NCBI GenBank assembly: GCA_017795105.1
Contig: CP051247.1
Coordinates: 1,860,001-1,924,000 of the forward strand
Reading direction: 5' to 3'
Source of the DNA: Planctomycetaceae bacterium
GTDB lineage: Bacteria; Planctomycetota; Planctomycetia; Planctomycetales; Planctomycetaceae
DNA: 64,000 nucleotides
The notes below the pieces were generated by a model. It was not told the origin of the DNA. It ran no database searches and worked only from the letters and a program-made list of their open reading frames with translations. A program made the position numbers and the translations under genes. Of the stretch, positions 33,043-42,516 are shown in pieces (position 1 is the first letter of the stretch; the number at the start of each line of letters is the position of its first letter).

Positions 33043-34236
33043 TTACTTGTCGTCGAGCAGATCGACTGCGACGAACTTCTGACCTTCCAGCATGGCCAAC
33101 GACGCTCCCCCGCCCGTGCTCACGTGAGACACCTGGTCGGCGAAGCCCAGCTGCTGGATCGCGGCGGCACTGTCCCCACCGCCGATAATGCTGACGGCGT
33201 CGCTGTCGGCGATGGCCTGAGCGACGGCTTTGGTTCCTTCATCGAACGGAGCCATTTCGAAGACGCCCATCGGTCCGTTCCAGACCACAGTCTTGGCGGA
33301 CTTCACCGTGTCGGCGTACAGCTTGGCCGTTTCCGGTCCGATATCGAGGCCTTCGAACTCGTCCGGAATCTCGCCGGCTGCCACGACCTTCTTGTTGCAG
33401 TTGCTGTTGAAGTCGTCGCCGCAGTGAGTGTCGACAGGCAGCATCAGCTTGTCGCCGCCCTTCTCCAGCAACTGTTTGGCGAGATCGACCTTGTCCTTTT
33501 CGACCAGGCTTTTACCGACCTTGCCACCCTTCGCCAGACTGAACGTGTATGCCATGGCTCCGCCGATCAGAACCTTGTCGCAGATCGAAAGCAGATTGTC
33601 GATGACCTTGATCTTATCGGAGACTTTGGCTCCCCCGAGGATGGCCACGAACGGACGTTCCGGGCTGCTGATGGTGTCGGTCAGATACTGAATTTCGCGG
33701 GCGACGAGGAATCCGGAGACCTTCGGCTTGCTGCCCATGGCCTGAGGCACGGCGACCATCGAAGCATCTTCGCGGTGGCAGGTGCCGAAGGCGTCGTTGA
33801 CGTACACATCGGCGTAGCCAGCCAGCTTACCGGCGAAGGTCGCATCGCCCTTCTTCTCGCCCTTGTTGAATCGCAGGTTCTCAAGGATGAGAACATCGCC
33901 ATCTTTCATCGCGGCGACTTTGGCGTCCGCATCGCTGCCGACGGTATCGGTCGCAAACGCAACCGGCTTGCCGAGCAGTTCTGACAGGCGAGCCGCGGTC
34001 GGCTTCAGGCTGTATTTCTGGTCGTCAGCTGAACCATCGCCGGCCGGACGCCCCAGGTGGCTAACCAGAATCAGCTTGCCATTGCGATCGACAACCGACT
34101 TGATCGAGTCGAGAGCCATTTTGATCCGGCGATCATCGGTGATCTCTCCGTTGTCGTCCAGCGGCACGTTGAAATCGACCCGCATCAGAACCGACTTACC
34201 GGAAACGTCCACATCTTCGATTGTTTTCTTCGCCAT
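33043..34236 (-). CDS. pgk: Phosphoglycerate kinase
   Basis: Glycolytic/gluconeogenic transfer of phosphate between 1,3-bisphosphoglycerate and ADP. The 397 aa are full length: KSVLMRVDFNVPLDD, LVSHLGRPAGDG, LILENLRFNKGEKKGD, YVNDAFGTCHREDAS, FVAILGGAKVSDKIKVIDNL, GGAMAYTF, VVWNGPMGVFE, SIIGGGDSAAAI, HVSTGGGASLAMLEG. AGGTGA lies upstream of the ATG ending at 34236. The gene stands without other glycolytic genes nearby. Confidence 0.98.
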   Translation of the reverse strand: MAKKTIEDVDVSGKSVLMRVDFNVPLDDNGEITDDRRIKMALDSIKSVVDRNGKLILVSHLGRPAGDGSADDQKYSLKPTAARLSELLGKPVAFATDTVGSDADAKVAAMKDGDVLILENLRFNKGEKKGDATFAGKLAGYADVYVNDAFGTCHREDASMVAVPQAMGSKPKVSGFLVAREIQYLTDTISSPERPFVAILGGAKVSDKIKVIDNLLSICDKVLIGGAMAYTFSLAKGGKVGKSLVEKDKVDLAKQLLEKGGDKLMLPVDTHCGDDFNSNCNKKVVAAGEIPDEFEGLDIGPETAKLYADTVKSAKTVVWNGPMGVFEMAPFDEGTKAVAQAIADSDAVSIIGGGDSAAAIQQLGFADQVSHVSTGGGASLAMLEGQKFVAVDLLDDK

Positions 34237-34478
34237 ATCGCATCACCTGAGCTGGTCGTAAGAGGTCCAAATTGGGTTCACCACAAACTGATTATTTTCG
34301 CGGATTCTAAGTGTTTCCGAGACCGGTTCCAACCATCGCGGCGGCTGGATTCCGAGTCTCGCAGATATGCATGAGCACTGATCCCAGAGCCGATCTTTTC
34401 CATGGATTCGACTCCCGGTACAGTGGAGAACGCAGTGAACTTTCTCTCCGCCCCAATTCCTTAAACGGGTTCTCTCCC

Positions 34479-35018
34479 ATGAAACGCCTGATCGGATCGT
34501 GTGTGATTGAACTGACGGTCGGTGATATCACCGTCGAACAAACCGATGCGATTGTGAACGCGGCGAACTCTCAGCTCGCTGGCGGCGGTGGGGTCGACGG
34601 GGCGATTCATCGAGCCGCCGGCCCAGAAATCATGCGGCAGACGCGTGAATACTACCCCGACGGCTGCCCGACCGGAGCCGCGGTTGTGACCGATGCCGGC
34701 CGACTCGCCGCCCGCTATATCTTCCACACGGTCGGCCCGATCTGGCAGGGAGGTCGTTCCGGAGAACCCGATCTACTGCGGTCGGCGTATCGAGCCTGCC
34801 TGGAGTTGGCAGTCGACCACGAATGCCGGAGTATCGCGTTCCCCGCGATCTCGACCGGCGTCTACGGTTATCCACTCGATCTGGCCTCGGAAACCGCTCT
34901 CGACGAGATCCGCCGTTTCGTCGAAAGCAAACAGTCTCCAGAACTTGTCCGTTGCGTCCTCTTCAGTGAGGGTGTCTTTGGTGCCTACAGCCGCGTGCTG
35001 GAAGCGTGGGATCGCTAA
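34479..35018 (+). CDS. Macrodomain protein (ADP-ribose hydrolase type)
   Basis: 179 aa from the ATG at 34479. The frame is open upstream, but the macrodomain fold begins a few residues after this Met. It matches MacroD/YmdB-type proteins, which remove ADP-ribose from proteins or hydrolyse O-acetyl-ADP-ribose: VGDITVEQTDAIVNAANSQLAGGGGVDGAIHRAAG (catalytic-loop Asn and the GGGGVDGAIHRAAG signature), CPTGAAVVTDAGRL, YIFHTVGP and FPAISTGVYGYPLDLAS. No ADP-ribosyltransferase or toxin gene is adjacent, so its target is unknown. Confidence 0.92.
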   Translation: MKRLIGSCVIELTVGDITVEQTDAIVNAANSQLAGGGGVDGAIHRAAGPEIMRQTREYYPDGCPTGAAVVTDAGRLAARYIFHTVGPIWQGGRSGEPDLLRSAYRACLELAVDHECRSIAFPAISTGVYGYPLDLASETALDEIRRFVESKQSPELVRCVLFSEGVFGAYSRVLEAWDR

Positions 35019-35272
35019 TTCATCTGCTTTTGCCGCTCCATTTGCTCCGAATGCAAGACGGTTTCGGCTTCAGCGTGGTCGAAGACCGTTCACAGACGTC
35101 AGAAAGAATCTCGGTCACTCCGAGAAAATCCGGTCCGACGTATTCCCTGTTCACTCAATAAATAAAGACGTTCGACACGATTGAACTGCCCTGACGAGGA
35201 AGCTTCCCGTCTGTTCTGGCATATCACTTGCGAAGGTGTGCACTCATCTCAACTAACAAACAGGAGGGTTGA

Positions 35273-35995
35273 ATGTACCACCATGTCAAAAAGCTGATGT
35301 ATACCGTCAATGTCGATGAACCTGATCCTAACTTCGGGAATATGCTCCTCGAACAGTTCGGGGGTGCCAACGGGGAACTCGCAGCGGCGATGCAATATTC
35401 GATTCAGGGTCTCAACTGTGACGACCCGGCCCGCAAAGATTTGCTGATGGATATCGGCACGGAAGAACTGAGCCATCTGGAAGTGATCGGCACGCTGGCC
35501 CGACTGCACCTGAAGCCGACCAAGAAAGATGCGGAAGCCGCCGAAGCGAATCCGCTGATTGCGGTCATCGGCGGAGGTGGAGTTTCGCTGAACAACTCGC
35601 AGGGAAATCCCTGGACGGCAGACTATCTGAAGATCTCCGGGCAGCTCGAAGTCGACCTGCGAAGCAATATCGCTGCTGAAGCGCGGGCGAAGATTACCTA
35701 CGAGCGGCTGATTGATTTTACGCGCGACGCAGGCACGATCGATGCTCTGAAATTCCTGATGGCCCGCGAAATTGCTCACATGAAGTCGTTCGGCATCGCG
35801 CTCGAAACGATGGACAAGGGACCGCTTGAGATCGGTGAGATGGAAGTCGTCGACGAGTTTGTCCGCCCGTTCTACAACGACTCGACCGGCGATGGCGATG
35901 CTGGCGAAGACCAGCGCGGCCCGTGGAACGCGGACGATGAATTCGACTTCACCGAAGCTCCGGCGTTCAAAGAGATCGCTGCTCGTAAAGGGTAG
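35273..35995 (+). CDS. Manganese catalase
   Basis: Non-haem catalase that disproportionates H2O2 at a di-manganese centre. The 240-aa ferritin-like four-helix protein shows the ligand pattern Glu35 (GANGELAAAMQY), Glu65 and His68 (GTEELSHLE), Glu136 (NIAAEARAK), Glu166 and His169 (AREIAHM). An acidic tail closes it. It is slightly shorter than many family members, which usually differ in the C-terminal lid. AGGAGG lies 6 nt before the ATG, implying strong translation, and a good terminator follows, so it is monocistronic. The 254 bp upstream hold its promoter, which I could not place exactly. Confidence 0.93.
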   Translation: MYHHVKKLMYTVNVDEPDPNFGNMLLEQFGGANGELAAAMQYSIQGLNCDDPARKDLLMDIGTEELSHLEVIGTLARLHLKPTKKDAEAAEANPLIAVIGGGGVSLNNSQGNPWTADYLKISGQLEVDLRSNIAAEARAKITYERLIDFTRDAGTIDALKFLMAREIAHMKSFGIALETMDKGPLEIGEMEVVDEFVRPFYNDSTGDGDAGEDQRGPWNADDEFDFTEAPAFKEIAARKG

Positions 35996-36017
35996 GATCT
36001 CCCGAAACTAGGATGGG

Positions 36018-36059
36018 GAAGCCAGCCAGTTCTCTCGTCTCTCTGGCTGGCTTCTTTTT
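36018..36059 (+). terminator. Rho-independent terminator after the manganese catalase
   Basis: GAAGCCAGCCA pairs with TGGCTGGCTTC around a 15-nt loop and is followed by TTTTT. Confidence 0.9.
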
Positions 36060-36091
36060 GCGCGCTGACAGATCCACTCGAGTAGACGGAT

Positions 36092-36125
36092 GTAGGCTGG
36101 GATAACCGCAGGCGTATCCCAGCTT
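36092..36125. repeat. GTAGGCTGGGATA palindrome
   Basis: GCTGGGATA and TATCCCAGC form a 9-bp stem with a 10-nt loop, capped by GTAG. It looks like another GTAGG-type dispersed palindrome and lies between the convergent catalase and sulfatase genes. Confidence 0.7.
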
Positions 36126-36191
36126 ATTGTGCGTTTCTATTGGAAGACAAACACATACCGGAAGAGTGTCGAATCTCTGCTGCCAAGCTCA

Positions 36192-36212
36192 GCAGGCGGG
36201 AGCCTGCCCTAC
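36192..36212. repeat. Single end of the GGGCAGGCTCC family
   Basis: CAGGCGGGAGCCTGCCCTAC corresponds to the right end of the element at 29692-29821 with one substitution. No partner end was seen nearby. It lies 9 nt from the sulfatase stop codon. Confidence 0.7.
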
Positions 36213-36220
36213 GGTTGTTG

Positions 36221-37609
36221 TCACCGTTCGAGTTGGTTTTCGACCGGCTTCACGGAACGGCGGTGTGCTTCCGCCAGACGTTCCAGATCGTCGACGACAT
36301 CCGGATGACGCTCGGCGATGTTGTACTCTTCGGACGGATCGTGTTCGAGATGATACAGCTGCGGCGTCTCGTGCTCTTCCTTTTTGGGCCCGATCCCGTA
36401 ACATCCCTGCGTGATGAAGTGCGCCTTCCAGGGTCCCTGTCGAACTGCGTACAGCTTCTCTTCCCTCCAGTAGAAGACGGCATCGCGTGCCGATTCTTCG
36501 GACTCGCCTTTGAGTACGGGCGACAGGTCATGGCCATCGAGTGATGACGCGTCGACATCGATGCCAGCCAACGAGCAGAAGGTCGGCAACAGATCCATGG
36601 TCGCCCCGAGTTCGTGGACGGCTCCCGGCTCCACAATCCCGGGTCCCCAGAAGATGCCGGGCACACGCATGCCGCCTTCAAAGGTTGAGCCCTTCCCTTC
36701 CCGAAGCAGCCCGGCCGATCCGCCATGCGTCTGAAATGGCAACCAGGGGCCGTTGTCGGAGGTGAAGACGACCACCGTGTTCTGATCGAGTTCAAGTTCT
36801 TCCAGCGTATCCAGAATGCGTCCGACTCCATGATCGATCTCGGCCAGCACGTCTCCGTAAATCCCGCGAGGACTGGAGCCGTAGAACTCCTCGCTGGCGA
36901 ACAGCGGAATATGCGGCAGGTTGTGAGCCAGATAAACAAAGAACGGTTTTTTCTGGTGCTCGCGAATGAAGTCGATCGTCTTGTCGGTATAGCGGCGGGT
37001 GATCGTGGTCTGATCGGCAGGCCGTTCGACTTCCTTGTCGTCGTGAATGATCGGCACGTTATACTGCTCGATCTTCGGCATGTAGGTTGCCGAGAGATGC
37101 GACTGCTGGCGATAGTTCGGATGGCCTTTCAGCGCATCCATATCGTTCGAATAAGGAATGCCCCAGTAGGTATCAAAGCCGTGCTTTGTGGGGAGAAACT
37201 CTGGCAGATGCCCCAGGTGCCATTTGCCGATGGCGGCGGTGGCGTAGTCCTTCTGTCTGAGATACTCGGCGATGGTCGTCTCGGACTCCGGCAGTCCTCC
37301 ATTCGAGTTCGGGAACAACACGCGGCGTTTCGCCGACATCATCCCGTTGCGAACAGGCAGTCGTCCGGTCAGCAGAGCCGCCCGACTCGGCGTGCAGACG
37401 CTCGCTCCGACATAGAAGTTGGTCCACCGCTGACCTTCCGCGGCCATCCGGTCGAGGTTCGGCGTCTCAATCGAGGGATGCCCGTAACAGGACAGATCGC
37501 CATAGCCGAGGTCATCGCAGAAGACCACGATGAAGTTCGGAGCTGCTTCAATTTGTTCGATAGAAAAGACGAGACTCATCAGAGCCGCGATGACGGCCAA
37601 AGATCGCAT
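36221..37609 (-). CDS. Exported arylsulfatase-family sulfatase
   Basis: 462 aa with a signal peptide (MRSLAVIAALMSLVFSIEQIEA). Metal-binding FCDDLGYGDLSCYG follows at ~30-43, and the formylglycine motif C72-T-P-S-R inside VGASVCTPSRAALLTGR (type I, converted by FGE). Further family blocks: YATAAIGKWHLGH, GFDTYWG, PFFVYLAHNLPHIP, VVFTSDNGPW, EGGMRVPGIFWGPG. It should hydrolyse sulfate esters, probably of algal or other sulfated polysaccharides, outside the cytoplasm. Planctomycetes encode dozens of such enzymes; the substrate cannot be read from the sequence. Confidence 0.95.
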   Translation of the reverse strand: MRSLAVIAALMSLVFSIEQIEAAPNFIVVFCDDLGYGDLSCYGHPSIETPNLDRMAAEGQRWTNFYVGASVCTPSRAALLTGRLPVRNGMMSAKRRVLFPNSNGGLPESETTIAEYLRQKDYATAAIGKWHLGHLPEFLPTKHGFDTYWGIPYSNDMDALKGHPNYRQQSHLSATYMPKIEQYNVPIIHDDKEVERPADQTTITRRYTDKTIDFIREHQKKPFFVYLAHNLPHIPLFASEEFYGSSPRGIYGDVLAEIDHGVGRILDTLEELELDQNTVVVFTSDNGPWLPFQTHGGSAGLLREGKGSTFEGGMRVPGIFWGPGIVEPGAVHELGATMDLLPTFCSLAGIDVDASSLDGHDLSPVLKGESEESARDAVFYWREEKLYAVRQGPWKAHFITQGCYGIGPKKEEHETPQLYHLEHDPSEEYNIAERHPDVVDDLERLAEAHRRSVKPVENQLER

Positions 37610-37701
37610 GGGGAACCCTCCACAGAAGTTGAACTGTCGATCAGTGAGGTCAGATTGTAACCGAAATCAGATCGACGTTCTTCCATGCGAGCGCAAAGAA
37701 A

Positions 37702-37734
37702 CGGCCCCCGCAGCTCATCGAACTGCAGGGGCCG
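37702..37734 (-). terminator. Terminator after the ketoacyl synthase gene
   Basis: CGGCCCCTGCAG pairs with CTGCGGGGGCCG (minus-strand sense) with one mismatch, followed by TTTCTTT. It begins 27 nt beyond the stop codon and separates the gene from the sulfatase gene. Confidence 0.75.
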
Positions 37735-37761
37735 AATTCACTTTGTTCAATTACACTTCGC

Positions 37762-39069
37762 TCAGGCACACTCAACAACGAGAGCACTGGCCTGTCCGGC
37801 GCGAGTGACGTTGATGTTGAGGAAGAGTTTGTTGTCCGTCTTGAGCGGCTCGCCATGGACGATGTTGAGCGGACAATCTGGATCGGGCGTCTCGTAGTTC
37901 AGCGTCGGGAAGACAACGCCATGACGCAGTCCGAGGATCGAACCAGCAATTTCGAGCGTTCCCGAACCTGAACCGCAGTTTCCGAAGAACGGCTTCAAAG
38001 CGGTCACCGGAACTTCGCGACCCCGGTCGCCGAAGACTTCAAGAATCGCGGCGGCTTCAGCAGCGTCCATTGTCTGCGATCCGCTGCCGTGAGCGTTGAT
38101 GTGACCAATCTGGTCGGCCGTCACGCCGGCACTTCGCAGAGCGGCCCGCATCGCATTAACCATCGCCTGCTTGGGATCGGGTCCGGTTTCCGGATGCCGC
38201 ACGCAGGAACTGCCGATTCCGAGCACGTAGGCGTAAACTTCCGCGTTACGCTCTTTGGCCTGATCTTCGCGTTCCAGGATGAAGGCACATGCCCCTTCGC
38301 CGAGCACTTCGCCGGTCCGATTCTTGTCGAACGGCTTGAGCACCTGTTCGGGAGCCTGTCCGTTGGGATCGGCGACTTCCTTAAGGCTCGTGAGATTGAT
38401 GGACTTGATAACGTGGAGGCGAGCTCCGGTCGTCCCGGCGATCATCGTATCGGCCTGACCGCGACGCATGATGCGGAGAGATTCCCCAAGCGTCAGGTTG
38501 CCATTGGCATCTTCCAGGGTCAGCGAGTTACTGGGCCCGCAGGCTTTGGCGTAAATGCTGATATGGCAGGCCGGCATGTTGGGAAGATATTTGAGCAGCC
38601 AGAGCGGCTCCATCTGGGCCAGGCCCTTCTCGCCCCATTGCGTATCGGTCGGCATTCCCTGTTCGTTTCGAGACGCGGCGACGGCTCCGAACAGGACGTC
38701 CGGCGGGGAGAGCATCAGATCGGCTCCGAACTCGACGCCCAGACGCGGATCCTCTTCCTCTTTAATGCCGACACCGGAGTGCTCCAGAGCCAGGTTGGCC
38801 GAGGCAACGCCCAGTTGGATATCGCGGCACATCACTTTGATGCTTTTCCGCTGCGGCCGCAGGTATTGTTTCTTGATCGAGCTGTCGTTGAAGTCGCGAC
38901 ACTGCGCGCCAATGTGGCCGGGAGGCGTCACGCCGGGAAACAGATCGATGGCGCTGATCCCCGACCGGCCTTCCAGCAGAGACTTTTCGAAGGCTTCAAT
39001 GCCGTTGCCACACGCACTCACCATCCCCATGCCGGTGATGGCAACCCGCTGATTCGAATCTTCACTCAT
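37762..39069 (-). CDS. Beta-ketoacyl-ACP synthase (FabF-like) with altered active site
   Basis: 435 aa of the KAS I/II thiolase superfamily. The N-terminus VAITGMGMVSACGNGIEAFEKSLLEGRSGI is typical. Nucleophile Cys177 lies in YAKACGPSNSL (usually TACATS-like), and the first His is His327 in NAHGSGS. Lys359 is conserved, but the second catalytic His (GHLLGAAG in FabF) is Asn364 in FFGNCGSGSGT. A Cys-His-Asn site differs from the Cys-His-His needed for normal malonyl decarboxylation. The protein may therefore use other substrates or work in a dedicated pathway. No acyl carrier protein or ketoreductase gene is adjacent. A hairpin lies 31 nt before its start. Confidence 0.88.
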   Translation of the reverse strand: MSEDSNQRVAITGMGMVSACGNGIEAFEKSLLEGRSGISAIDLFPGVTPPGHIGAQCRDFNDSSIKKQYLRPQRKSIKVMCRDIQLGVASANLALEHSGVGIKEEEDPRLGVEFGADLMLSPPDVLFGAVAASRNEQGMPTDTQWGEKGLAQMEPLWLLKYLPNMPACHISIYAKACGPSNSLTLEDANGNLTLGESLRIMRRGQADTMIAGTTGARLHVIKSINLTSLKEVADPNGQAPEQVLKPFDKNRTGEVLGEGACAFILEREDQAKERNAEVYAYVLGIGSSCVRHPETGPDPKQAMVNAMRAALRSAGVTADQIGHINAHGSGSQTMDAAEAAAILEVFGDRGREVPVTALKPFFGNCGSGSGTLEIAGSILGLRHGVVFPTLNYETPDPDCPLNIVHGEPLKTDNKLFLNINVTRAGQASALVVECA

Positions 39070-39099
39070 AAACTGATTTCGCTACCAAACATGAACGCC

Positions 39100-39136
39100 A
39101 AGAGGACACCACGTCCGGGCGGACGGTGTCCCTCTT
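39100..39136 (-). promoter_or_regulatory. Hairpin in the leader of the ketoacyl synthase gene
   Basis: AAGAGGACACC and GGTGTCCCTCTT pair with one bulged base around a 14-nt loop. It ends 31 nt before the start codon and has no T-tract. It may be a transcript-leader structure or the end of the galM transcript. Confidence 0.4.
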
Positions 39137-39427
39137 GAATGCCGCCGACTCGAACATGTTCGATTCGGGGAACGGAATAAAAGCCGGAGGCCCTGGTGGG
39201 ATCGATCCCGTATTGTGGACCAAAACCGCATCAGAGTCAAACGGGCAGCAGACGCGAAGCCAACAACCTTTGCAAGACGTTCCCGCCGTTCCCGTCTGAA
39301 TTTACGACGATTTCAGCCCCGCAACCGCGACAATCGTGCAGCCCGTTAGACCAGGCCCATCTTCCGCGACAGTTCGATGAGCCCGCCAAAAGTGCTCATG
39401 CGAACACGTTTGCAGCCAAGTCGGCCG
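39137..39427. other. Intergenic region between galM and the ketoacyl synthase gene
   Basis: About 290 bp with no gene-like frame of quality. It presumably holds the ketoacyl synthase promoter. No member of the repeat families was recognised. Confidence 0.35.
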
Positions 39428-40552
39428 TTAATCCCGCACCGAAAAGCGGAATACAGTGGTCGTTTGATATTCCTCCCCCGGCTTCAATAGCGTTGAGGGA
39501 AAGTTCTCCTGATTCGGGCTGTCGGGATAGTGCTGGGTTTCGAGGCAGAATCCACCCCGATGGACATACGGCTTGCCGGATTTGCCCTTCAGGCGCCCAT
39601 CGAGAAAGTTTCCGCAGTAGAACTGAATCCCCGGCTCGGTGGTTTCGATTTCGAGCACGCGGCCCGACTCCGGCTCGTGAACCCGAGCGGCCAGGGCCAT
39701 TTCCTGCTTTGGAGACGGTTTAGCGAGTACCCAGTTGTGATCGTAGCCGCCGCCGTAGGTCAGTTGCTGATTCTCTTCGCCGATGTCGCGGCCGATCGCC
39801 TTGGCTTTCTGGAAATCGAATGGCGTTCCATCAACGGACTGCCGTTCGCCGGTGGGAATCAGACCTGAATCGACCGGGGTGAAATGCGGAGCGTTCAGCA
39901 TCAGTTCGTGGCCGAGGATGTCCCCTTCGCCTTCCCCCTTCAGGTTGAAGTAGGTGTGCTGAGTCAGATTGACGTGCGTCGCTTTGTCGGTCGTGGCGTG
40001 ATAATCGACCTTGAGTTCGTTTTCGTCGTTCAACGTGTAGGTGACCGTTACGTTGAGGTTACCGGGATAGCCCTCTTCACCATCTTTGGCGAGATAGGTC
40101 AGCTCCAGCCCGGAGGAGTTCTTGCCCTCGACCGGCTCGGCATTCCAGACGACTTTGTCGAAGCCGATGATCCCACCGTGAAGATGGTTCTCGCCGTTGT
40201 TCACAGCCAGCTGGTACGTCTCGCCATCGATCGTGAACTGTCCGCGAGCAATCCGGTTGCCATAACGACCGACAATCGCCCCGAAATACGGCTTGTCGAC
40301 GGCGTTCATGTAGTCTTCGACGCGGTTGTAGCCGAGCGCGATGTCGGCCATTTTCCCGTTCTTGTCCGGCACCACGATCGAGGTGACGATCGCCCCGTAA
40401 TTGGTGATCTTCACTTCGACGCCGTTTTGGTTCTTCAGCGTATAGAGCTTGATTGAATCGAAATCTTCCACCTGGACCGGATCGGCTCCCATGGCCGGAA
40501 CTCCTGAAAAGGCCACCAGAACGGCAGCCGCGAACAACAGATAGGGTTTCAT
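39428..40552 (-). CDS. galM: Exported aldose 1-epimerase (mutarotase)
   Basis: Interconverts alpha and beta anomers of aldoses. 374 aa with a signal peptide (MKPYLLFAAAVLVAFSGVPAMGA), so periplasmic, unlike the cytoplasmic enteric GalM. Family motifs: KITNYGAIVTSIVVPDK, FGAIVGRYGNRIARGQF, NNGENHLHGGIIGFDK, HVNLTQHTYFNL with the catalytic His, the GGGYDHNWVL block, and GIQFYCGNF. The catalytic Glu is in GGFCLETQHYPDSPN. It follows the sodium-solute symporter gene by 50 nt on the same strand, which suggests that sugars are epimerised outside before uptake. Confidence 0.94.
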   Translation of the reverse strand: MKPYLLFAAAVLVAFSGVPAMGADPVQVEDFDSIKLYTLKNQNGVEVKITNYGAIVTSIVVPDKNGKMADIALGYNRVEDYMNAVDKPYFGAIVGRYGNRIARGQFTIDGETYQLAVNNGENHLHGGIIGFDKVVWNAEPVEGKNSSGLELTYLAKDGEEGYPGNLNVTVTYTLNDENELKVDYHATTDKATHVNLTQHTYFNLKGEGEGDILGHELMLNAPHFTPVDSGLIPTGERQSVDGTPFDFQKAKAIGRDIGEENQQLTYGGGYDHNWVLAKPSPKQEMALAARVHEPESGRVLEIETTEPGIQFYCGNFLDGRLKGKSGKPYVHRGGFCLETQHYPDSPNQENFPSTLLKPGEEYQTTTVFRFSVRD

Positions 40553-40602
40553 CAGCGGAACTCCCTCTAAGATGTCTCAGATCCTCGGCAGAAAACCAAC
40601 TC

Positions 40603-42264
40603 TCAACTGGAAGACGCCAGCACGCTGAAGTCAGCGAAGGTGACGTAAATCGTGAGGACAATCGCGATCAGCAGCAGCCCGGCCGGCTTGGCCAGACTCC
40701 ACGGCGTCATGTCGACAGCTCCGACATCTTCCTGCACGAACTCCTCTTCGCGAGGACGCAGTTCGCCAATGACGAGCATCAGGATGACGAGCCAGGCGAA
40801 CACAACGCCCAGGAACTGGAAGTTGTGCATCGAAGCGACGATGGTCGTAAACGGTGGCACAAAGTTGCCGCAGACGAGGACGGTAAAACCGACGATGAGG
40901 GCGATCTTGGCGGCGACGGAGGGAACCCGCCGTGTCACCATCCCGACCAGCACGACGGCGAAGATCGGGATGAAGTAGATCCCGTTCATCGCCTGCAGAT
41001 AGCCGAAGATACTCGTTTGATTGGCGAGAAGCGGAGCAATCATCATCGCGACCACGGCGACGATCCACCCGAAGACTTTCCCGCTGCGGACGACCTGATG
41101 TTCGGTCGCGTCCTTTTTCAGCACGTCTTTATAGAGCCCGAGACTGAACAGGGTGCAGGAGCTGTTGAGAGCCGAGTTGAAACTCGACAGAATCGCCCCG
41201 ATCAGAGCCGCCGCGAAGAATCCGGTCAGCGGAGCAGGCAGCACTCGCTGGACGAGCAGCCCATACGCCTGATTCGGTACCGGTTCGCCGCCCGGAAACT
41301 GAATGAGTCCCTTATTGTACATCGTGAAAGCGATCATCCCCGGCAGCACCAGATAAAGCGGGCCGAGCAGCTTGAGAGCTCCCGTCAGCAGAACCCCCTT
41401 CTGCCCCTCGGCCAGACTGCTGGCTCCGAAGGTCCGCTGAATGATCTGCTGGTTCGTCGTCCAGTAGAACAGGTTGAGCAGGAAGATCCCGGAGAAGATC
41501 GTGCCGAACGGAACGTTGGAGTCAGATCCCCCGACCGAATTGAACCGGGCCTTCTGATCCTCGACGAGAATGTCGTATCCGCCGGAAAACCCGGTCGATC
41601 CGCCAAGTGTTACCAGGGCGTAATAGGTAATCATGAATCCGCCGACGAACAGACCGATGGCGTTCAGCGTATCGGAGACGGCGACCGTGCGGAGCCCTCC
41701 GAACAGAGCGTAGATGGAGCCGATAATGCCGACAATCCAGACCACCAGCCATAACGCCATTGTGTGCGGCTCGAGATTCATGCTCTCGGCCATCCCGCCG
41801 ACCATGCCTGTCACATCGAGGATGCCGATCATCCCCTCCGCTCCAGTGTAGAGAATAATGGGCAGCAGGATGCCGACGTAAGCCAGCAGGAAGATGATGT
41901 TCGTGATCACCTGCGTCTGATGATCGAAGCGAATCTCAAGATATTCCGGTACGGTTGCGACGCCACTCTTGAGGAATCGGGGCAGGAAGAACCAGGCCAT
42001 GAAGACCAGCGCGACCACGCAGACGACTTCCCAGACCATCACGCAGAGCCCGAACGAGAAAGCGTCGCCATTCAGGCCGACCATCTGTTCGGTCGACAGG
42101 TTGGTCAACAGCAGCGAACCGGCAATGAGCGGAAAAGTGAGCGAGCGGCCGGCCAGAAAGTAACCCTGACTGGTGTCATGATCATCTTTTCGCGTGATCA
42201 GCCACGTCAGCAGACCAACCAGACCGGTGAAGAACAGAAACGAGACGAGGGTCACGGCGTCCAA
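40603..42264 (-). CDS. Sodium:solute symporter (SGLT-like)
   Basis: 553 aa with about 14 membrane helices of the SSS family, starting with a helix that precedes the cytoplasmic ITRKDDHDTSQGYFLAGRSL loop. Conserved features are GSLLLTNLSTEQMVGLNGDAF, VPEYLEIRF, GGLRTVAVSDTLNAIGLFVGG, FYWTTNQQIIQRTFGASSLAEGQKG and the helix AALIGAILSSFNSALNSSCTLFSLGLYKDV with the Na+-site serines. The last two groups resemble the SGLT/vSGLT sugar-transporting branch. The periplasmic mutarotase gene directly downstream supports a monosaccharide substrate. Confidence 0.93.
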   Translation of the reverse strand: MDAVTLVSFLFFTGLVGLLTWLITRKDDHDTSQGYFLAGRSLTFPLIAGSLLLTNLSTEQMVGLNGDAFSFGLCVMVWEVVCVVALVFMAWFFLPRFLKSGVATVPEYLEIRFDHQTQVITNIIFLLAYVGILLPIILYTGAEGMIGILDVTGMVGGMAESMNLEPHTMALWLVVWIVGIIGSIYALFGGLRTVAVSDTLNAIGLFVGGFMITYYALVTLGGSTGFSGGYDILVEDQKARFNSVGGSDSNVPFGTIFSGIFLLNLFYWTTNQQIIQRTFGASSLAEGQKGVLLTGALKLLGPLYLVLPGMIAFTMYNKGLIQFPGGEPVPNQAYGLLVQRVLPAPLTGFFAAALIGAILSSFNSALNSSCTLFSLGLYKDVLKKDATEHQVVRSGKVFGWIVAVVAMMIAPLLANQTSIFGYLQAMNGIYFIPIFAVVLVGMVTRRVPSVAAKIALIVGFTVLVCGNFVPPFTTIVASMHNFQFLGVVFAWLVILMLVIGELRPREEEFVQEDVGAVDMTPWSLAKPAGLLLIAIVLTIYVTFADFSVLASSS

Positions 42265-42516
42265 GATCGCAGACTTTCAGACAGGGAAGAACATGCAGAC
42301 CGGAGCGGTTCTGGACAAGGACAGACAGTTTCTTGCGCCAGCATGTGTGGATCAATGAGACCGATCGTCCTCCGATTGAGATCGCTTGTCAAGCAGACGG
42401 CGACTCGGCTGCAGACTCATGTCGAGCGGAAGTCGCACTTCAGAACGACGGGTTCCGGTTCAAGCGAGTGGACCACCGGGACCTTCAGAGTGAGATCCCG
42501 GTGTGACCAGTCCGGA

